From NCBI GenBank assembly GCA_028684915.1, contig JAQUEZ010000191.1:1-11715 (forward strand): DNA of 11,715 bases, written 5' to 3'. The position numbers and the translations under genes were made by a program. Each line of letters starts with the position of its first letter. The stretch's first letter is position 1. The DNA comes from Desulfobulbus sp. GTDB lineage: Bacteria > Desulfobacterota > Desulfobulbia > Desulfobulbales > Desulfobulbaceae. Of this stretch, positions 5,797 to 11,715 are shown in pieces. Under the pieces are notes generated by a model. It saw nothing but the letters and a program-made list of their open reading frames with translations. It did not search any database and was not told the origin of the DNA.

Positions 5797-6996
5797 TTAA
5801 AGTGCAAGCTCCTGGCACAATTCCTGCCAGTGATCAAAACGTTTATCTACACCGGCCTTCTCCAGATACCCCATGTTAACCATGGGGGAACCGAAGCGTT
5901 GATCGGGATGGAGCCGATAGTAGATGACATCAGCCGCATGAACGGCCACTGCCGGGCAAAAAGACGGGTTGGGGTAATGATCCAGCCGGTGGTGAAATGC
6001 AGCTGTTTCGACTGCTGCCCCTGGGAGTCCCCACAGCCCCAGGAGGTAGCCGCCAACATCGCTGTGTGTCGCGTTGAGGACGTTACATTCGGCCTGACAG
6101 AGGGTGATACCTTTAGCGTGTGCCAATTCCGTGGCCTCCAAATACTGCTCCTGCAGATTGGAAACGAGAAGCAATTTTCCGATATCGTGAAGAAATCCAG
6201 CAAGAAAGCTCTGGTCGATCATTTCCTTGGAATCGGATTCCGCCTGAACTATTTTTTTGGTGTAGGCGGCAACTGCCACACTGTGCTCCCAGAGATGTTG
6301 GATGGAAAAGTATTTGGTGTTTATAGGTTTGATTTCCGAAAAAATACCCACACTCAAAACCAAGGCCTTGACCGTATCCAAGCCAAGGAGGTTAACCGCA
6401 CGGGTTGGGCTATCGATATTTTTGAAAAATCCAAAAAAGGAAGAGTTGACCAACTGCAGCACCTTGGCGCTCATAGCCAGATCCTGCTCGATAATTTTGG
6501 CAATATCAGCCAGCGAACATTCCGGATCCCTCATCTTCTGCTGTAGTCTGGCATAGACCGAAGGCAGGCTCGGCAGTTGGCCGATACCCGAGACCAGGGA
6601 TTTGAGTTGATCATTGGCCATCAGATCCTGCAGGGCGCAGGAACGGTCCAGGATCTCACGCAGGGTTTCGGGGTTGGAAGGTTTGGAGATGAACTGATGT
6701 ACCACGCCGACGGTGCGTAGGATGGATTCTTCGTCGGCCTGACCAGTGAGCATGATCCTGATTGAACGGGGAAACTGCTCCTGAACCTTTGCGAGTAGGG
6801 TGGCGCCGTCCATGCCTGGCATGCGCATGTCGGAGACAATGACATCCACCTTGTTTTCCGCCATGAAATCAAGGGCCGCCTGACCGCTTTCCAGAAAGTG
6901 AAAGTCATTTTCATGGCGGAAAGCACGAAACATTCGCCGGAGACCGGAGAGGATGTTGGGCTCGTCATCAACAAAGAGAATGGATTTTTTACTCAC
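5797..6996 (-). CDS. response regulator with HDOD output domain
   Basis: 399-aa cytosolic regulator. Receiver domain at about 1-122 with D10-D11, phospho-acceptor D56 in SDMRMPGMDG, T84 and K105. HDOD domain at about 135-335, with the signature entry L-P-S-L-P at 141-145, DLAMSAKVLQLVNSSFF near 172-188, and a retained H270-D271 in FLHDIGK. HDOD proteins act mostly as signalling scaffolds without proven hydrolase activity, in chemotaxis, motility or stress circuits. The start is GTG 6996, supported by AAGGAG at 7004-7009 with 7-nt spacing. First gene of a two-gene operon with the degenerate HD-GYP protein; the receivers are alike, so tandem duplication of a receiver followed by output swapping is plausible. 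No histidine kinase lies in the window, so the partner is elsewhere. Confidence 0.92.
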   Translation of the reverse strand: MSKKSILFVDDEPNILSGLRRMFRAFRHENDFHFLESGQAALDFMAENKVDVIVSDMRMPGMDGATLLAKVQEQFPRSIRIMLTGQADEESILRTVGVVHQFISKPSNPETLREILDRSCALQDLMANDQLKSLVSGIGQLPSLPSVYARLQQKMRDPECSLADIAKIIEQDLAMSAKVLQLVNSSFFGFFKNIDSPTRAVNLLGLDTVKALVLSVGIFSEIKPINTKYFSIQHLWEHSVAVAAYTKKIVQAESDSKEMIDQSFLAGFLHDIGKLLLVSNLQEQYLEATELAHAKGITLCQAECNVLNATHSDVGGYLLGLWGLPGAAVETAAFHHRLDHYPNPSFCPAVAVHAADVIYYRLHPDQRFGSPMVNMGYLEKAGVDKRFDHWQELCQELAL

Positions 6997-7097
6997 AATA
7001 ACTCTCCTTGAATATCATGGTTAGCAGAGTACAAGCCGAATCCTGGGAAGGGGTTGCGGTACTCCAGTGCCGATCCCTAAGGGATTGCGATACGGTA

Positions 7098-7125
7098 ATT
7101 GTACGCCAACAAAAGGCAAAATCAA
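7098..7125 (-). promoter_or_regulatory. promoter of the two-gene regulator operon
   Basis: Minus-strand -35 box TTGATT (7120-7125), 16-nt spacer, -10 box TACAAT (7098-7103); the start would be near 7091, giving a leader of about 95 nt. An odd palindrome ATCCCT-A-AGGGAT (7073-7085) lies just downstream of the predicted start and could be an operator. No terminator is visible between the transglycosylase gene (stop at 7177) and this promoter, so some read-through is possible. Confidence 0.5.
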
Positions 7126-7176
7126 GGGAATGAACAGAAATTCAGATCAATAGCAGAGGGTAAACCGGTACGGCCT

Positions 7177-8319
7177 TTAGAGGCCGGGTATGCCGATATG
7201 TTGAATGCGCACCGCATTGAGCCCCTCTTCGTAGGCTGGAAGTTTGTCCATTTTCCGGTACAGACGGAAGGCTAGTGCGTGTGAAAGGACCCGAATGGGG
7301 TAATCCCGCGGGAGTTGCTGCAGATAGGGTTGAATGGTGATGAAATCGGTGGCACCGTATTGCTGCATGATAAAGCGCAACCCGCCGTTTTTTGGCCCGA
7401 TGTTGTAGGCTAGTAGCCCCAGGAAGAGGTCGTTGTTCATCTGGCGTAGGTAATAATTGAGGGTAGCGGCGGCAACAAAGGCATTGTGGCGATGATCGTT
7501 CACGTCAACCTGGTCCACGCCCAGGAGGTTCGCTGTTCCTACGAGGATATGTTGAGGAACGTGGGTAATTTGAAAAAGTCCTTTACCGCCGTCTTTACTG
7601 TCGCGGGGCAAAAACGAAGATTCGGTGGCGGCAAGGCCGCAGAGCAAATCAGGATCAAGCGCATAGGCTTGGGCTGCTGCGTCCAGGGGATCGGAATAGG
7701 CGCGGGCGCGGTCGAGTAAACGCTGTTCCTGGGTTGCGTCAAGGCGACGGTAGGCCGCAAATATCTGGTGGGTGAGGGTGGCCCGGGCCGCCTCCTCTTT
7801 GCCGCCGACAAGAATACGAAATTGGCTGAAGGCAAAGAAAAAATCACCTCGCAAAGTCAAGCCGCCGATACTCAGGGCGAGGAGCAGCGCCAGGGCAGGT
7901 GGGAGAAAGAGAAAGCGGGGACGAATCCAGCGTCTGAGCCGAAACCATCCTAGAAGTAGGAGAGCGGTGGTTCCAATCAGGCCGGTGACACCCAGGGTGA
8001 AGGGGAGCAGATGGGAGAAAAATTCGGTACCAGAAAATTTTCCTGCCGCGTATCCCAGCACCACCACCACTGCGGTGAGCAAAGAAAAGATGAGTCCAAG
8101 GACCTCGATACTGGTCAATAAGACTACCAGGCGTCTGGAAACCGGCTGTTTTTTTGGGCCTTTCTTGCGAGTGGATTTTTTTCTGGCTCGCGGCTTGGCC
8201 GACTTGACCCGGAGACTTGTTTCCTTGGGTTGACTCTCTTTGTCCGTGGCCTGCTCGGTCGGTAGGTTGTTTTTTTTTCGCGGAGTTGCCTTTTCTTTTT
8301 CGGGAGCAGACCGGGCCAT
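7177..8319 (-). CDS. membrane-anchored lytic transglycosylase (SLT domain)
   Basis: 380-aa protein that should cleave peptidoglycan between MurNAc and GlcNAc to leave 1,6-anhydro-MurNAc. Residues 1-63 are a Lys/Arg-rich hydrophilic tail. Then come three hydrophobic helices (about 64-92, 104-125, 137-155), and the SLT fold spans about 212-345 in what should be the periplasm. Catalytic Glu is E233 in ATESSF, followed by GLFQI at 247-251 and LAYNIGP at 303-309, matching the goose-lysozyme/Slt motif set (E-S, GLMQ, AYNAG). Most relatives (MltC, MltE, Slt) have a signal or lipoprotein peptide, so a three-helix anchor with a 60-residue basic cytoplasmic tail is unusual. ATG 8319 is the only good start; a GAGG motif lies rather far upstream (about 14 nt). 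Single-gene unit, divergent from the nitroreductase. Confidence 0.85.
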   Translation of the reverse strand: MARSAPEKEKATPRKKNNLPTEQATDKESQPKETSLRVKSAKPRARKKSTRKKGPKKQPVSRRLVVLLTSIEVLGLIFSLLTAVVVVLGYAAGKFSGTEFFSHLLPFTLGVTGLIGTTALLLLGWFRLRRWIRPRFLFLPPALALLLALSIGGLTLRGDFFFAFSQFRILVGGKEEAARATLTHQIFAAYRRLDATQEQRLLDRARAYSDPLDAAAQAYALDPDLLCGLAATESSFLPRDSKDGGKGLFQITHVPQHILVGTANLLGVDQVDVNDHRHNAFVAAATLNYYLRQMNNDLFLGLLAYNIGPKNGGLRFIMQQYGATDFITIQPYLQQLPRDYPIRVLSHALAFRLYRKMDKLPAYEEGLNAVRIQHIGIPGL

Positions 8320-8557
8320 CGGTGGTATGGTTGCCTCTCAGTTACAGGGAATCTTGAATAATGATGGATTCGTGGTAAAAATTCGGAAAATAACGCGAGG
8401 GGCGGAAACTTGCTGTCATAAAATCGAGTATTTATGGAGCAAAGAGCGTCGGCTTCGAGTTTTTTTACAAGAACGACAATAATTGATGGACTCGAAATAG
8501 GCCCATCGTCATCTACGAGAAGGCTCAGTCAAAACACAGATGAAAAAGGAGCCGTGT

Positions 8558-8607
8558 TTTCCCCAGTGTGAAGGCATACAAAAAAGTATGTCGAGTGTTT
8601 GGGGAAA
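8558..8607. repeat. long imperfect hairpin
   Basis: Outer arms TTTCCCC (8558-8564) and GGGGAAA (8601-8607), with an inner hairpin GCATAC/GTATGT (8574-8579 with 8586-8591, one G-U) around a loop of six A. It directly abuts the dispersed repeat copy. There is no T-run after it, so it is not a normal terminator; it may be part of a small mobile or REP-like unit. Confidence 0.4.
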
Positions 8608-8654
8608 CGCTGCGCCGCAATAGATCGAAGTTTGTACCATGCCCTCATAATGCA
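8605..8654 (+). repeat. dispersed intergenic repeat, copy 1
   Basis: About 50 bases closely similar to 11232-11282: ten identical bases (AAACGCTGCG), a 6-base variable part, then thirteen identical bases (TAGATCGAAGTTT) and a looser tail ending in ATGCA. Both copies lie in non-coding DNA, next to the nitroreductase and the FMN reductase respectively. Confidence 0.6.
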
Positions 8655-8778
8655 CCCCCCCCTACCGGGGAGCCCAAGAACCAATAGTGGCTTGTGTGCA
8701 CAAATGGGTGATGCATGTCAATGCTCTTAAAAGACCACTTTTTCTTTGTTGCTGTCAACACTTCCCTTGGAGAACCGT

Positions 8779-9603
8779 ATGGAGTTATTCACCATTGATC
8801 AACAGAGCTGTATCCAAGATGGCCTTTGCGCCATGGTTTGCCCCTTGGGCATCGTTGATTGGCAGAAAGGCCAGATACCGGTTGCTAGCACAGATGCCGA
8901 TACGTTGTGTATCCGTTGCGGTCACTGTGTCACTGTCTGTCCCACCGAAAGTTTTCATCACCGCGATATGGCTCCTGCTCTTTGCCCGCCGGTCCACCCC
9001 GAGTGGCAGCTGTCTCAAGCGCAGTGTGAACATTTCCTCCGATCCCGCCGCTCTATCCGGGTGTATGCAAAGCGGGCTGTGGGCCGGGATACCCTGCAGC
9101 GTCTGATCGAGATGGCCCGTTATGCACCTACGGGTATCAACTCTCAGGGGGTGCGCTGGTTGGTCGTCGACAATCGACCAACCCTGGACCATTTAACTGC
9201 TCTGGTGATTGACTGGATGCAATGGTTGGAAAAGGAAATGCCGGAAATGGCCCGGACGCTCCATGTAGATCGGGCCATACGCCGCTGGCAGCAAGGCATT
9301 GATGGTATCCTTCGTGGGGCACCGGCCTTGATTATTGCCCATGGCGAAAGTGCAAATCGAATGGCGCCAACCTCCTGCACTATCGCCTTGAGTTATCTGG
9401 AGTTGGCAGCCACCGGGCTTGGGCTCGGCACCTGCTGGGCGGGATATTTTAATGCTGCTGCCACTGCCTATCCACCGTTACGCCAGGCGCTTGCATTAAG
9501 AGACGATCAGCAATGTTTTGGGGCCATGATGGTCGGCTATCCTCAGCTCCATTATCAGCGATTGCCGACAAGAAATCTACCGGAAATTACCTGGATGGAT
9601 TAA
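8779..9603 (+). CDS. nitroreductase family protein with N-terminal ferredoxin domain
   Basis: 274-aa flavoenzyme-like fusion. Residues 1-60 hold two [4Fe-4S] motifs: C11-x5-C17-x3-C21-P and C44-x2-C47-x2-C50-x3-C54-P; the first has a widened C-x5-C spacing typical of this fused group. Residues 79-255 are the FMN-binding nitroreductase fold, opening with RRSIRVY and continuing with R-Y-A-P-T-G-I-N-S-Q, the usual FMN phosphate/isoalloxazine contacts. Ferredoxin-fused members are common in anaerobes and presumably pass electrons from clusters to FMN to reduce an unknown acceptor. ATG 8779 is chosen over an in-frame ATG at 8746 because TTGGAG lies at 8767-8772 with 6-nt spacing and the conserved domain begins directly after. 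No signal peptide, so cytosolic. It stands alone, followed by an AT-rich gap. Confidence 0.92.
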   Translation: MELFTIDQQSCIQDGLCAMVCPLGIVDWQKGQIPVASTDADTLCIRCGHCVTVCPTESFHHRDMAPALCPPVHPEWQLSQAQCEHFLRSRRSIRVYAKRAVGRDTLQRLIEMARYAPTGINSQGVRWLVVDNRPTLDHLTALVIDWMQWLEKEMPEMARTLHVDRAIRRWQQGIDGILRGAPALIIAHGESANRMAPTSCTIALSYLELAATGLGLGTCWAGYFNAAATAYPPLRQALALRDDQQCFGAMMVGYPQLHYQRLPTRNLPEITWMD

Positions 9604-9624
9604 GCTTTATTTGATCGGTATTAA

Positions 9625-9662
9625 AGTGAAATTATAGATAACTTATAAATTATAATTTCACT
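9625..9662 (+). terminator. AT-rich inverted repeat after the nitroreductase
   Basis: Perfect 12-bp arms AGTGAAATTATA (9625-9636) and its complement (9651-9662) with a 14-nt loop, starting 21 bases past the nitroreductase stop. A T-run (9678-9683) follows only after 15 bases and the stem is AT-rich, so it may be a weak terminator. It contains a smaller palindrome TTATAA-A-TTATAA (9643-9655) and lies just before a -35-like TTGACA, so it could equally be an operator for the superoxide dismutase. Confidence 0.4.
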
Positions 9663-9667
9663 ATATA

Positions 9668-9695
9668 TTGACAATTATTTTTTCGGTTTTAAACT
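9668..9695 (+). promoter_or_regulatory. candidate promoter of the superoxide dismutase gene
   Basis: A perfect -35 box TTGACA (9668-9673), a 16-nt spacer and a weak -10 box TAAACT (9690-9695). The start would be near 9702, giving a leader of about 140 nt. That leader holds a hairpin with arms AAAGGG (9788-9793) and CCCTTT (9810-9815) and an inner CCT/AGG pairing, some 25 bases before the start codon. Confidence 0.45.
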
Positions 9696-9840
9696 TTTAG
9701 TCAGCAACGGAATCGCTGGAGCCGAGGTACTCCTTCTTTCCTCTTTGGCTGTAGATGGCTTCAGCGGTTCTTCATTTTATCCATGAAAAAGGGATGCCTC
9801 TCCAGGTAGCCCTTTGATCATATGTTGACGAGGTTAAACC

Positions 9841-10449
9841 ATGGAACATATTCTTCCCGCTGTAGCCTATTCCTATGATGCACTGGAACCCTTCATTGAT
9901 GCCAAAACAATGGAGATCCACCATAGCAAACATCACCAGGCTTACGTCACCAACCTCAATGCCGCTCTGAAGGACCAGCCTGCCTTGGCGAGTATGAGCC
10001 TGGACAAATTACTGAGAAATCTCAACGAGGTTCCGGAAGCCATCCGCACCGCAGTTCGAAATCACGGCGGTGGCCATGCCAACCATAGCTTCTTTTGGCC
10101 GAGTCTGAAAAAAGATGTGGTGGCCAAAGGGCCAGTTGTTGAGGCTATTGCGAAGAAATTTGGCAGCTTTGATGCTTTTAAGGAACAGTTTTCCACTGCT
10201 GCGGTCAAACTGTTCGGCAGCGGCTGGGCCTGGCTGGCTGTGGACAATGGTGAGCTTACCATTGTAACCACTGCCAACCAGGATAACCCAATCATGACTG
10301 GCAAGGTGCCGGTTCTAGGTGTGGATGTATGGGAGCATGCCTATTATCTGCTCTACCAGAACCGTCGTCCCGAGTATGTGGCTAACTTCTTTAATGTGAT
10401 CAACTGGGAGAAAATCAACGAATACTACCTTCAAGCCACTGGCAAATAG
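9841..10449 (+). CDS. superoxide dismutase, Fe/Mn family
   Basis: 202-aa enzyme that converts superoxide to oxygen and hydrogen peroxide. Metal ligands are all present: H27 (in MEIHHSKHH), H82 (in GGGHANHSFFW), D162 and H166 (in DVWEHAYYL). Residues that usually separate the two metal types point to manganese or a cambialistic enzyme: Gly at 77-78 and Gln147 in TANQDNP, rather than the Gln69/Ala-type arrangement of iron enzymes. This is inference; metal use cannot be read for certain. No signal peptide, so cytosolic. ATG 9841 has GAGG at 9830-9833 with 7-nt spacing. Monocistronic, closed by a strong terminator. It sits between a ferredoxin-nitroreductase and an FMN reductase, a plausible redox-defence neighbourhood. 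Confidence 0.96.
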   Translation: MEHILPAVAYSYDALEPFIDAKTMEIHHSKHHQAYVTNLNAALKDQPALASMSLDKLLRNLNEVPEAIRTAVRNHGGGHANHSFFWPSLKKDVVAKGPVVEAIAKKFGSFDAFKEQFSTAAVKLFGSGWAWLAVDNGELTIVTTANQDNPIMTGKVPVLGVDVWEHAYYLLYQNRRPEYVANFFNVINWEKINEYYLQATGK

Positions 10450-10470
10450 TCTGCTCAGGCCCTGCTCATT

Positions 10471-10502
10471 AGCCTCTGCCCAATTTGGGCGGGGGCTTTT
10501 TT
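10471..10502 (+). terminator. rho-independent terminator of the superoxide dismutase gene
   Basis: 11-bp GC-rich stem (10471-10481 with 10487-10497, two G-U pairs), 5-nt loop AATTT, and six T at 10497-10502. It starts 21 bases past the stop codon. Confidence 0.92.
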
Positions 10503-10527
10503 ATGCTATTTCCTTGCGTTTTTGACC

Positions 10528-10560
10528 AAAAAAAACCTCTGCCGGGCATTCCGACAGAGG
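10528..10560 (-). terminator. rho-independent terminator of the FMN reductase gene
   Basis: On the minus strand a 10-bp stem (10551-10560 with 10536-10545, one T-G pair), a 5-nt loop (10546-10550) and eight T (10528-10535), 27 bases past the FMN reductase stop. It faces the superoxide dismutase terminator, so the two convergent genes are well insulated. Confidence 0.9.
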
Positions 10561-10587
10561 GGGTGCTCTGCATCCTTCAATTCTCGA

Positions 10588-11139
10588 TCAAGCAGTCTGA
10601 CGTTTTACCCAGGCAACAAAACGATCCATCCAGGTCTGGAGAAAATCCTTGCTGTCGGCGCCGATGTTGCCCTCGGCATCAAAAAAGTCCTCTTTATTTT
10701 GCAGGAAGACTTCGGGTTGGCCCATGGTTGCTACATCGAGATAGGCCAGGATGTTGCGCAGATGCTGCTGGGCGAGGGCTGTTCCCGATGTGCCGATGGT
10801 GATACCGACAACAGCACCGGGTTTTCCTCCCCACGCACTTTGACCGTAGGGACGGGAAGCTTGATCCAGTGCATTTTTCAGCACTCCAGGGATTGAGCGG
10901 TTATATTCCGGGGTGACGAAAAGCAGGCCATCGGCGGTTTTGATCGCCTCTTTAAATTGTATGATTGCTGGGGCCGGGCTCGCGTCGTCGTCCTGATTGT
11001 AGAGGGGCAGATCACCGATTCCGACCAGTTTAAATGTGAAATCCTGGGGAGCCAGTTGAGCTAGCGCATTGGCCAGTTGGCGGTTGAATGAATCTTTGCG
11101 AAGGCTGCCGACGACAACGGCAATTGTGTATTGGCGCAT
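10588..11139 (-). CDS. NAD(P)H-dependent FMN reductase (ChrR/YieF-like flavoprotein)
   Basis: 183-aa flavodoxin-fold protein of the NADPH-dependent FMN reductase family, whose members reduce free flavins, quinones, azo dyes or chromate. Seen: the FMN phosphate-binding loop GSLRKDSFNR at 11-20 and the second FMN contact P-E-Y-N-R-S-I-P-G-V-L-K-N-A-L-D at 77-92, both near-canonical, then G-T-S-G near 116. Length fits the family. ATG 11139 is supported by AAGGAG (11146-11151) 6 nt upstream. Cytosolic, probably a homo-oligomer by family. It ends at the terminator 10528-10560. A Fur-like site with promoter elements lies about 200 bp upstream, so iron control is possible. The physiological acceptor (flavin, quinone, ferric iron via flavin) cannot be told from sequence. 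Confidence 0.92.
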   Translation of the reverse strand: MRQYTIAVVVGSLRKDSFNRQLANALAQLAPQDFTFKLVGIGDLPLYNQDDDASPAPAIIQFKEAIKTADGLLFVTPEYNRSIPGVLKNALDQASRPYGQSAWGGKPGAVVGITIGTSGTALAQQHLRNILAYLDVATMGQPEVFLQNKEDFFDAEGNIGADSKDFLQTWMDRFVAWVKRQTA

Positions 11140-11231
11140 AATGTACTCCTTTGAGGTATCAAAAAATACAGGCAGTTAACGATGATGAACTCGTCAACAA
11201 GTTCATCGCACTCTAGGAGATGGCTAGGTAA

Positions 11232-11282
11232 AAACGCTGCGACCCGGTAGATCGAAGTTTTTACGACGCCATCAACGATGCA
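11232..11282 (+). repeat. dispersed intergenic repeat, copy 2
   Basis: Counterpart of 8605-8654 (see that entry). In this copy the unit is flanked by an 8-bp inverted repeat GTAAAAAC (11228-11235) and GTTTTTAC (11257-11264), so the core can fold into a hairpin; in copy 1 the same arms are partly eroded. Confidence 0.6.
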
Positions 11283-11339
11283 TTGCAACGAACGTTGAGG
11301 CTTCGGGCATCCGTGTGTTTTGAGCTGTTCACAGATGCA

Positions 11340-11381
11340 ATAGTGCGAATGAGATTGATAAAAGTCAATAATGATTATCAA
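11340..11381 (-). promoter_or_regulatory. candidate Fur-controlled promoter facing the FMN reductase
   Basis: Minus-strand TGATAAT-C-ATTATTG (11366-11380) matches the Fur 7-1-7 consensus TGATAATnATTATCA at 12 of 14 positions. A perfect longer inverted repeat TTGATAA (11355-11361) / TTATCAA (11375-11381) overlaps it, as when two Fur dimers bind. The site overlaps a -35 box TTGACT (11363-11368), with a weak -10 CACTAT (11340-11345) at 17-nt spacing. The only intact gene ahead on this strand is the FMN reductase, some 200 bp away across the repeat. Confidence 0.5.
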
Positions 11382-11487
11382 ACATATTGGGCGCAAAACT
11401 GCACGCTGACATCTTGAGCATGAAAAGGGAAACTTTATCATCATCGACAATCAAGATGCGACTATTATGGTGAGACATATTCCCCAT
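11365..11487 (-). pseudogene. N-terminal fragment of a response regulator receiver domain
   Basis: Reads M-G-N-M-S-H-H-N-S-R then ILIVDDDKVSLFMLK, a typical first beta strand, acidic pocket (D15-D17) and first helix of a receiver domain. The next codons (S-A-C-S-F-A-P-N...) lose all resemblance and a TGA ends the frame after 40 codons. Receiver domains are about 120 aa, so only the first fifth remains. A second ATG at 11478 follows a GGGGA and may have been the real start. The start side abuts the IS1380-type element, the far side the Fur-like site. I infer a gene broken by deletion or insertion. Confidence 0.6.
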
Positions 11488-11524
11488 TAGAGGTATTGAC
11501 AGGTATTATACGCTTATCTGACTA

Positions 11525-11715
11525 GCCCGCATTTCTCACACATATATAAAGCAAAAAGGCCACAGATGTTGCATAATTATCGTGATTACAGCACGATAAG
11601 TGATACAACACGGGTGACCTTATGAAAACAGAGTGTACAAAAAAGTTTAATGCATTTCAAGCCCTGGGGAAAAGAGAAATAGTTGCAGATTTCTGCGGCG
11701 GGACCATCACTTCCG
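11525..11715 (+). mobile_element. left end of an IS1380-family insertion sequence (runs off the window)
   Basis: Called from the transposase start at 11622 and the non-coding lead-in before it. The left boundary is a guess, placed near the CCCGCATTTCTCAC stretch (about 11527-11540). The lead-in has a perfect 8-bp hairpin, TTATCGTG (11577-11584) with CACGATAA (11592-11599), 22 bases before the start codon. The right end and target duplication lie outside the window, so neither can be verified. Confidence 0.5.
11622..11715 (+). CDS. IS1380-family transposase, N-terminus only
   Basis: ATG 11622 opens a frame to the window edge (31 full codons). The text M-K-T-E-C-T-K-K-F, then FQALGKREIVADFCGGTITS, resembles the N-terminus of IS1380-family DDE transposases (pattern F-x-x-L-G-x-R-x-I/V-x-x-F-D-G-G-x-I-T-S-D-G-G). 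Normally the protein is about 430-470 aa, so more than 90% is outside. There is no strong Shine-Dalgarno (GGGTGACC upstream). Whether the copy is intact cannot be judged here. Confidence 0.7.
   Translation, partial: MKTECTKKFNAFQALGKREIVADFCGGTITS

Larger units (their letters stand above)
8320..8778. other. divergent intergenic region with hairpin and repeat
   Basis: No gene is visible. It must hold the promoters of the transglycosylase (minus) and the nitroreductase (plus), but I could not place either with confidence. It contains a large imperfect hairpin (8558-8607), a copy of a repeat also found at 11232-11282 (8605-8654), a run of eight C, and a short inverted repeat TTGTG-TG-CACAA (8692-8703) about 75 bp before the nitroreductase ATG. 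That last site is too compact to match CRP, FNR or Rex operators. Confidence 0.5.

Noticed and set aside
5389..6546. A 385-codon open frame on the plus strand
   Set aside because: It is antisense to the two receiver genes, has no motif I recognise, and both minus-strand frames are clear family members over the same bases.
8692..8703. CRP/FNR/Rex operator before the nitroreductase
   Set aside because: TTGTG-TG-CACAA has only two bases between half-sites, unlike the 4-8 of those regulators.
9643..9655. PerR box before the superoxide dismutase gene
   Set aside because: The PerR consensus is a 15-base 7-1-7 palindrome; this one is 6-1-6 and sits within a larger inverted repeat, so it is listed only as a possibility.
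225..11139. Selenoprotein or UGA read-through in the main genes
   Set aside because: The conserved domains are complete before each stop, and where the stop is TGA (coaD, the HD-like receiver gene, FMN reductase) the following frame shows no family sequence.
11061..11450. 129-codon minus-strand frame upstream of the FMN reductase
   Set aside because: Low-complexity, Cys/Ser/Ile-rich text, overlaps the reductase start, the repeat and the receiver fragment in another frame; no ribosome-binding site.
1..11715. CRISPR array, rRNA, phage genes or a defence system
   Set aside because: No regularly spaced repeats, no rRNA-like sequence, and no phage or restriction motifs in any convincing frame.

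Overview
The window looks like a chromosome segment of a Gram-negative anaerobe of the former Deltaproteobacteria (Desulfobacterota, possibly Desulfobulbales). This is inferred from the gene repertoire: response regulators with HDOD or HD-GYP-like outputs, a ferredoxin-nitroreductase fusion, a sigma-54 activator fragment and an IS1380-type transposase. A selenocysteine-type UCA tRNA also fits. No search was run, so the taxonomy is a guess.

Layout. 1-1070 (+): a sigma-54 AAA+ activator reduced to its central domain, with no sensor domain and no DNA-binding domain. 1068-1382: no convincing gene. 1383-1479 (-): a 97-nt tRNA with anticodon UCA, its own promoter and a strong terminator separating it from the gene upstream. 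1577-8319 (-): six genes facing the same way. In transcription order they are a membrane-anchored lytic transglycosylase, a receiver-HDOD protein and a receiver/degenerate HD-GYP protein (two-gene operon), coaD (long structured leader), and an AI-2E-type permease with a TerC-type membrane protein (two-gene operon). 8320-8778: intergenic, with a large hairpin and one copy of a dispersed repeat. 8779-9603 (+): ferredoxin-nitroreductase. 9841-10449 (+): Fe/Mn superoxide dismutase with an excellent terminator. 10588-11139 (-): NAD(P)H-dependent FMN reductase, with a candidate Fur-controlled promoter about 200 bp upstream. 11140-11715: a second copy of the repeat, a beheaded response-regulator fragment, and the left end of an IS1380-family element that runs off the window.

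The most interesting object is the tRNA. It has the selenocysteine-tRNA silhouette: anticodon UCA, a 6-bp D stem with a 4-nt loop, and a long variable arm. However, its acceptor/T branch is 12 bp (best drawn as 8+4) rather than the bacterial 13 bp (8+5). Its discriminator base is U, which is the identity base of tRNA-Cys and not the G73 of E. coli tRNA-Sec. From memory, exactly such a molecule (an 8/4 cysteine tRNA mimicking tRNA-Sec, a possible UGA suppressor) was described from deltaproteobacteria by Mukai and colleagues in 2017. A short reading frame upstream of coaD is in frame with coaD and interrupted only by two UGA codons, which is a testable but weak link.

Functionally the right-hand genes (nitroreductase, SOD, FMN reductase) suit redox and oxygen-stress defence in an anaerobe. 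The HDOD/HD pair suits signal transduction.
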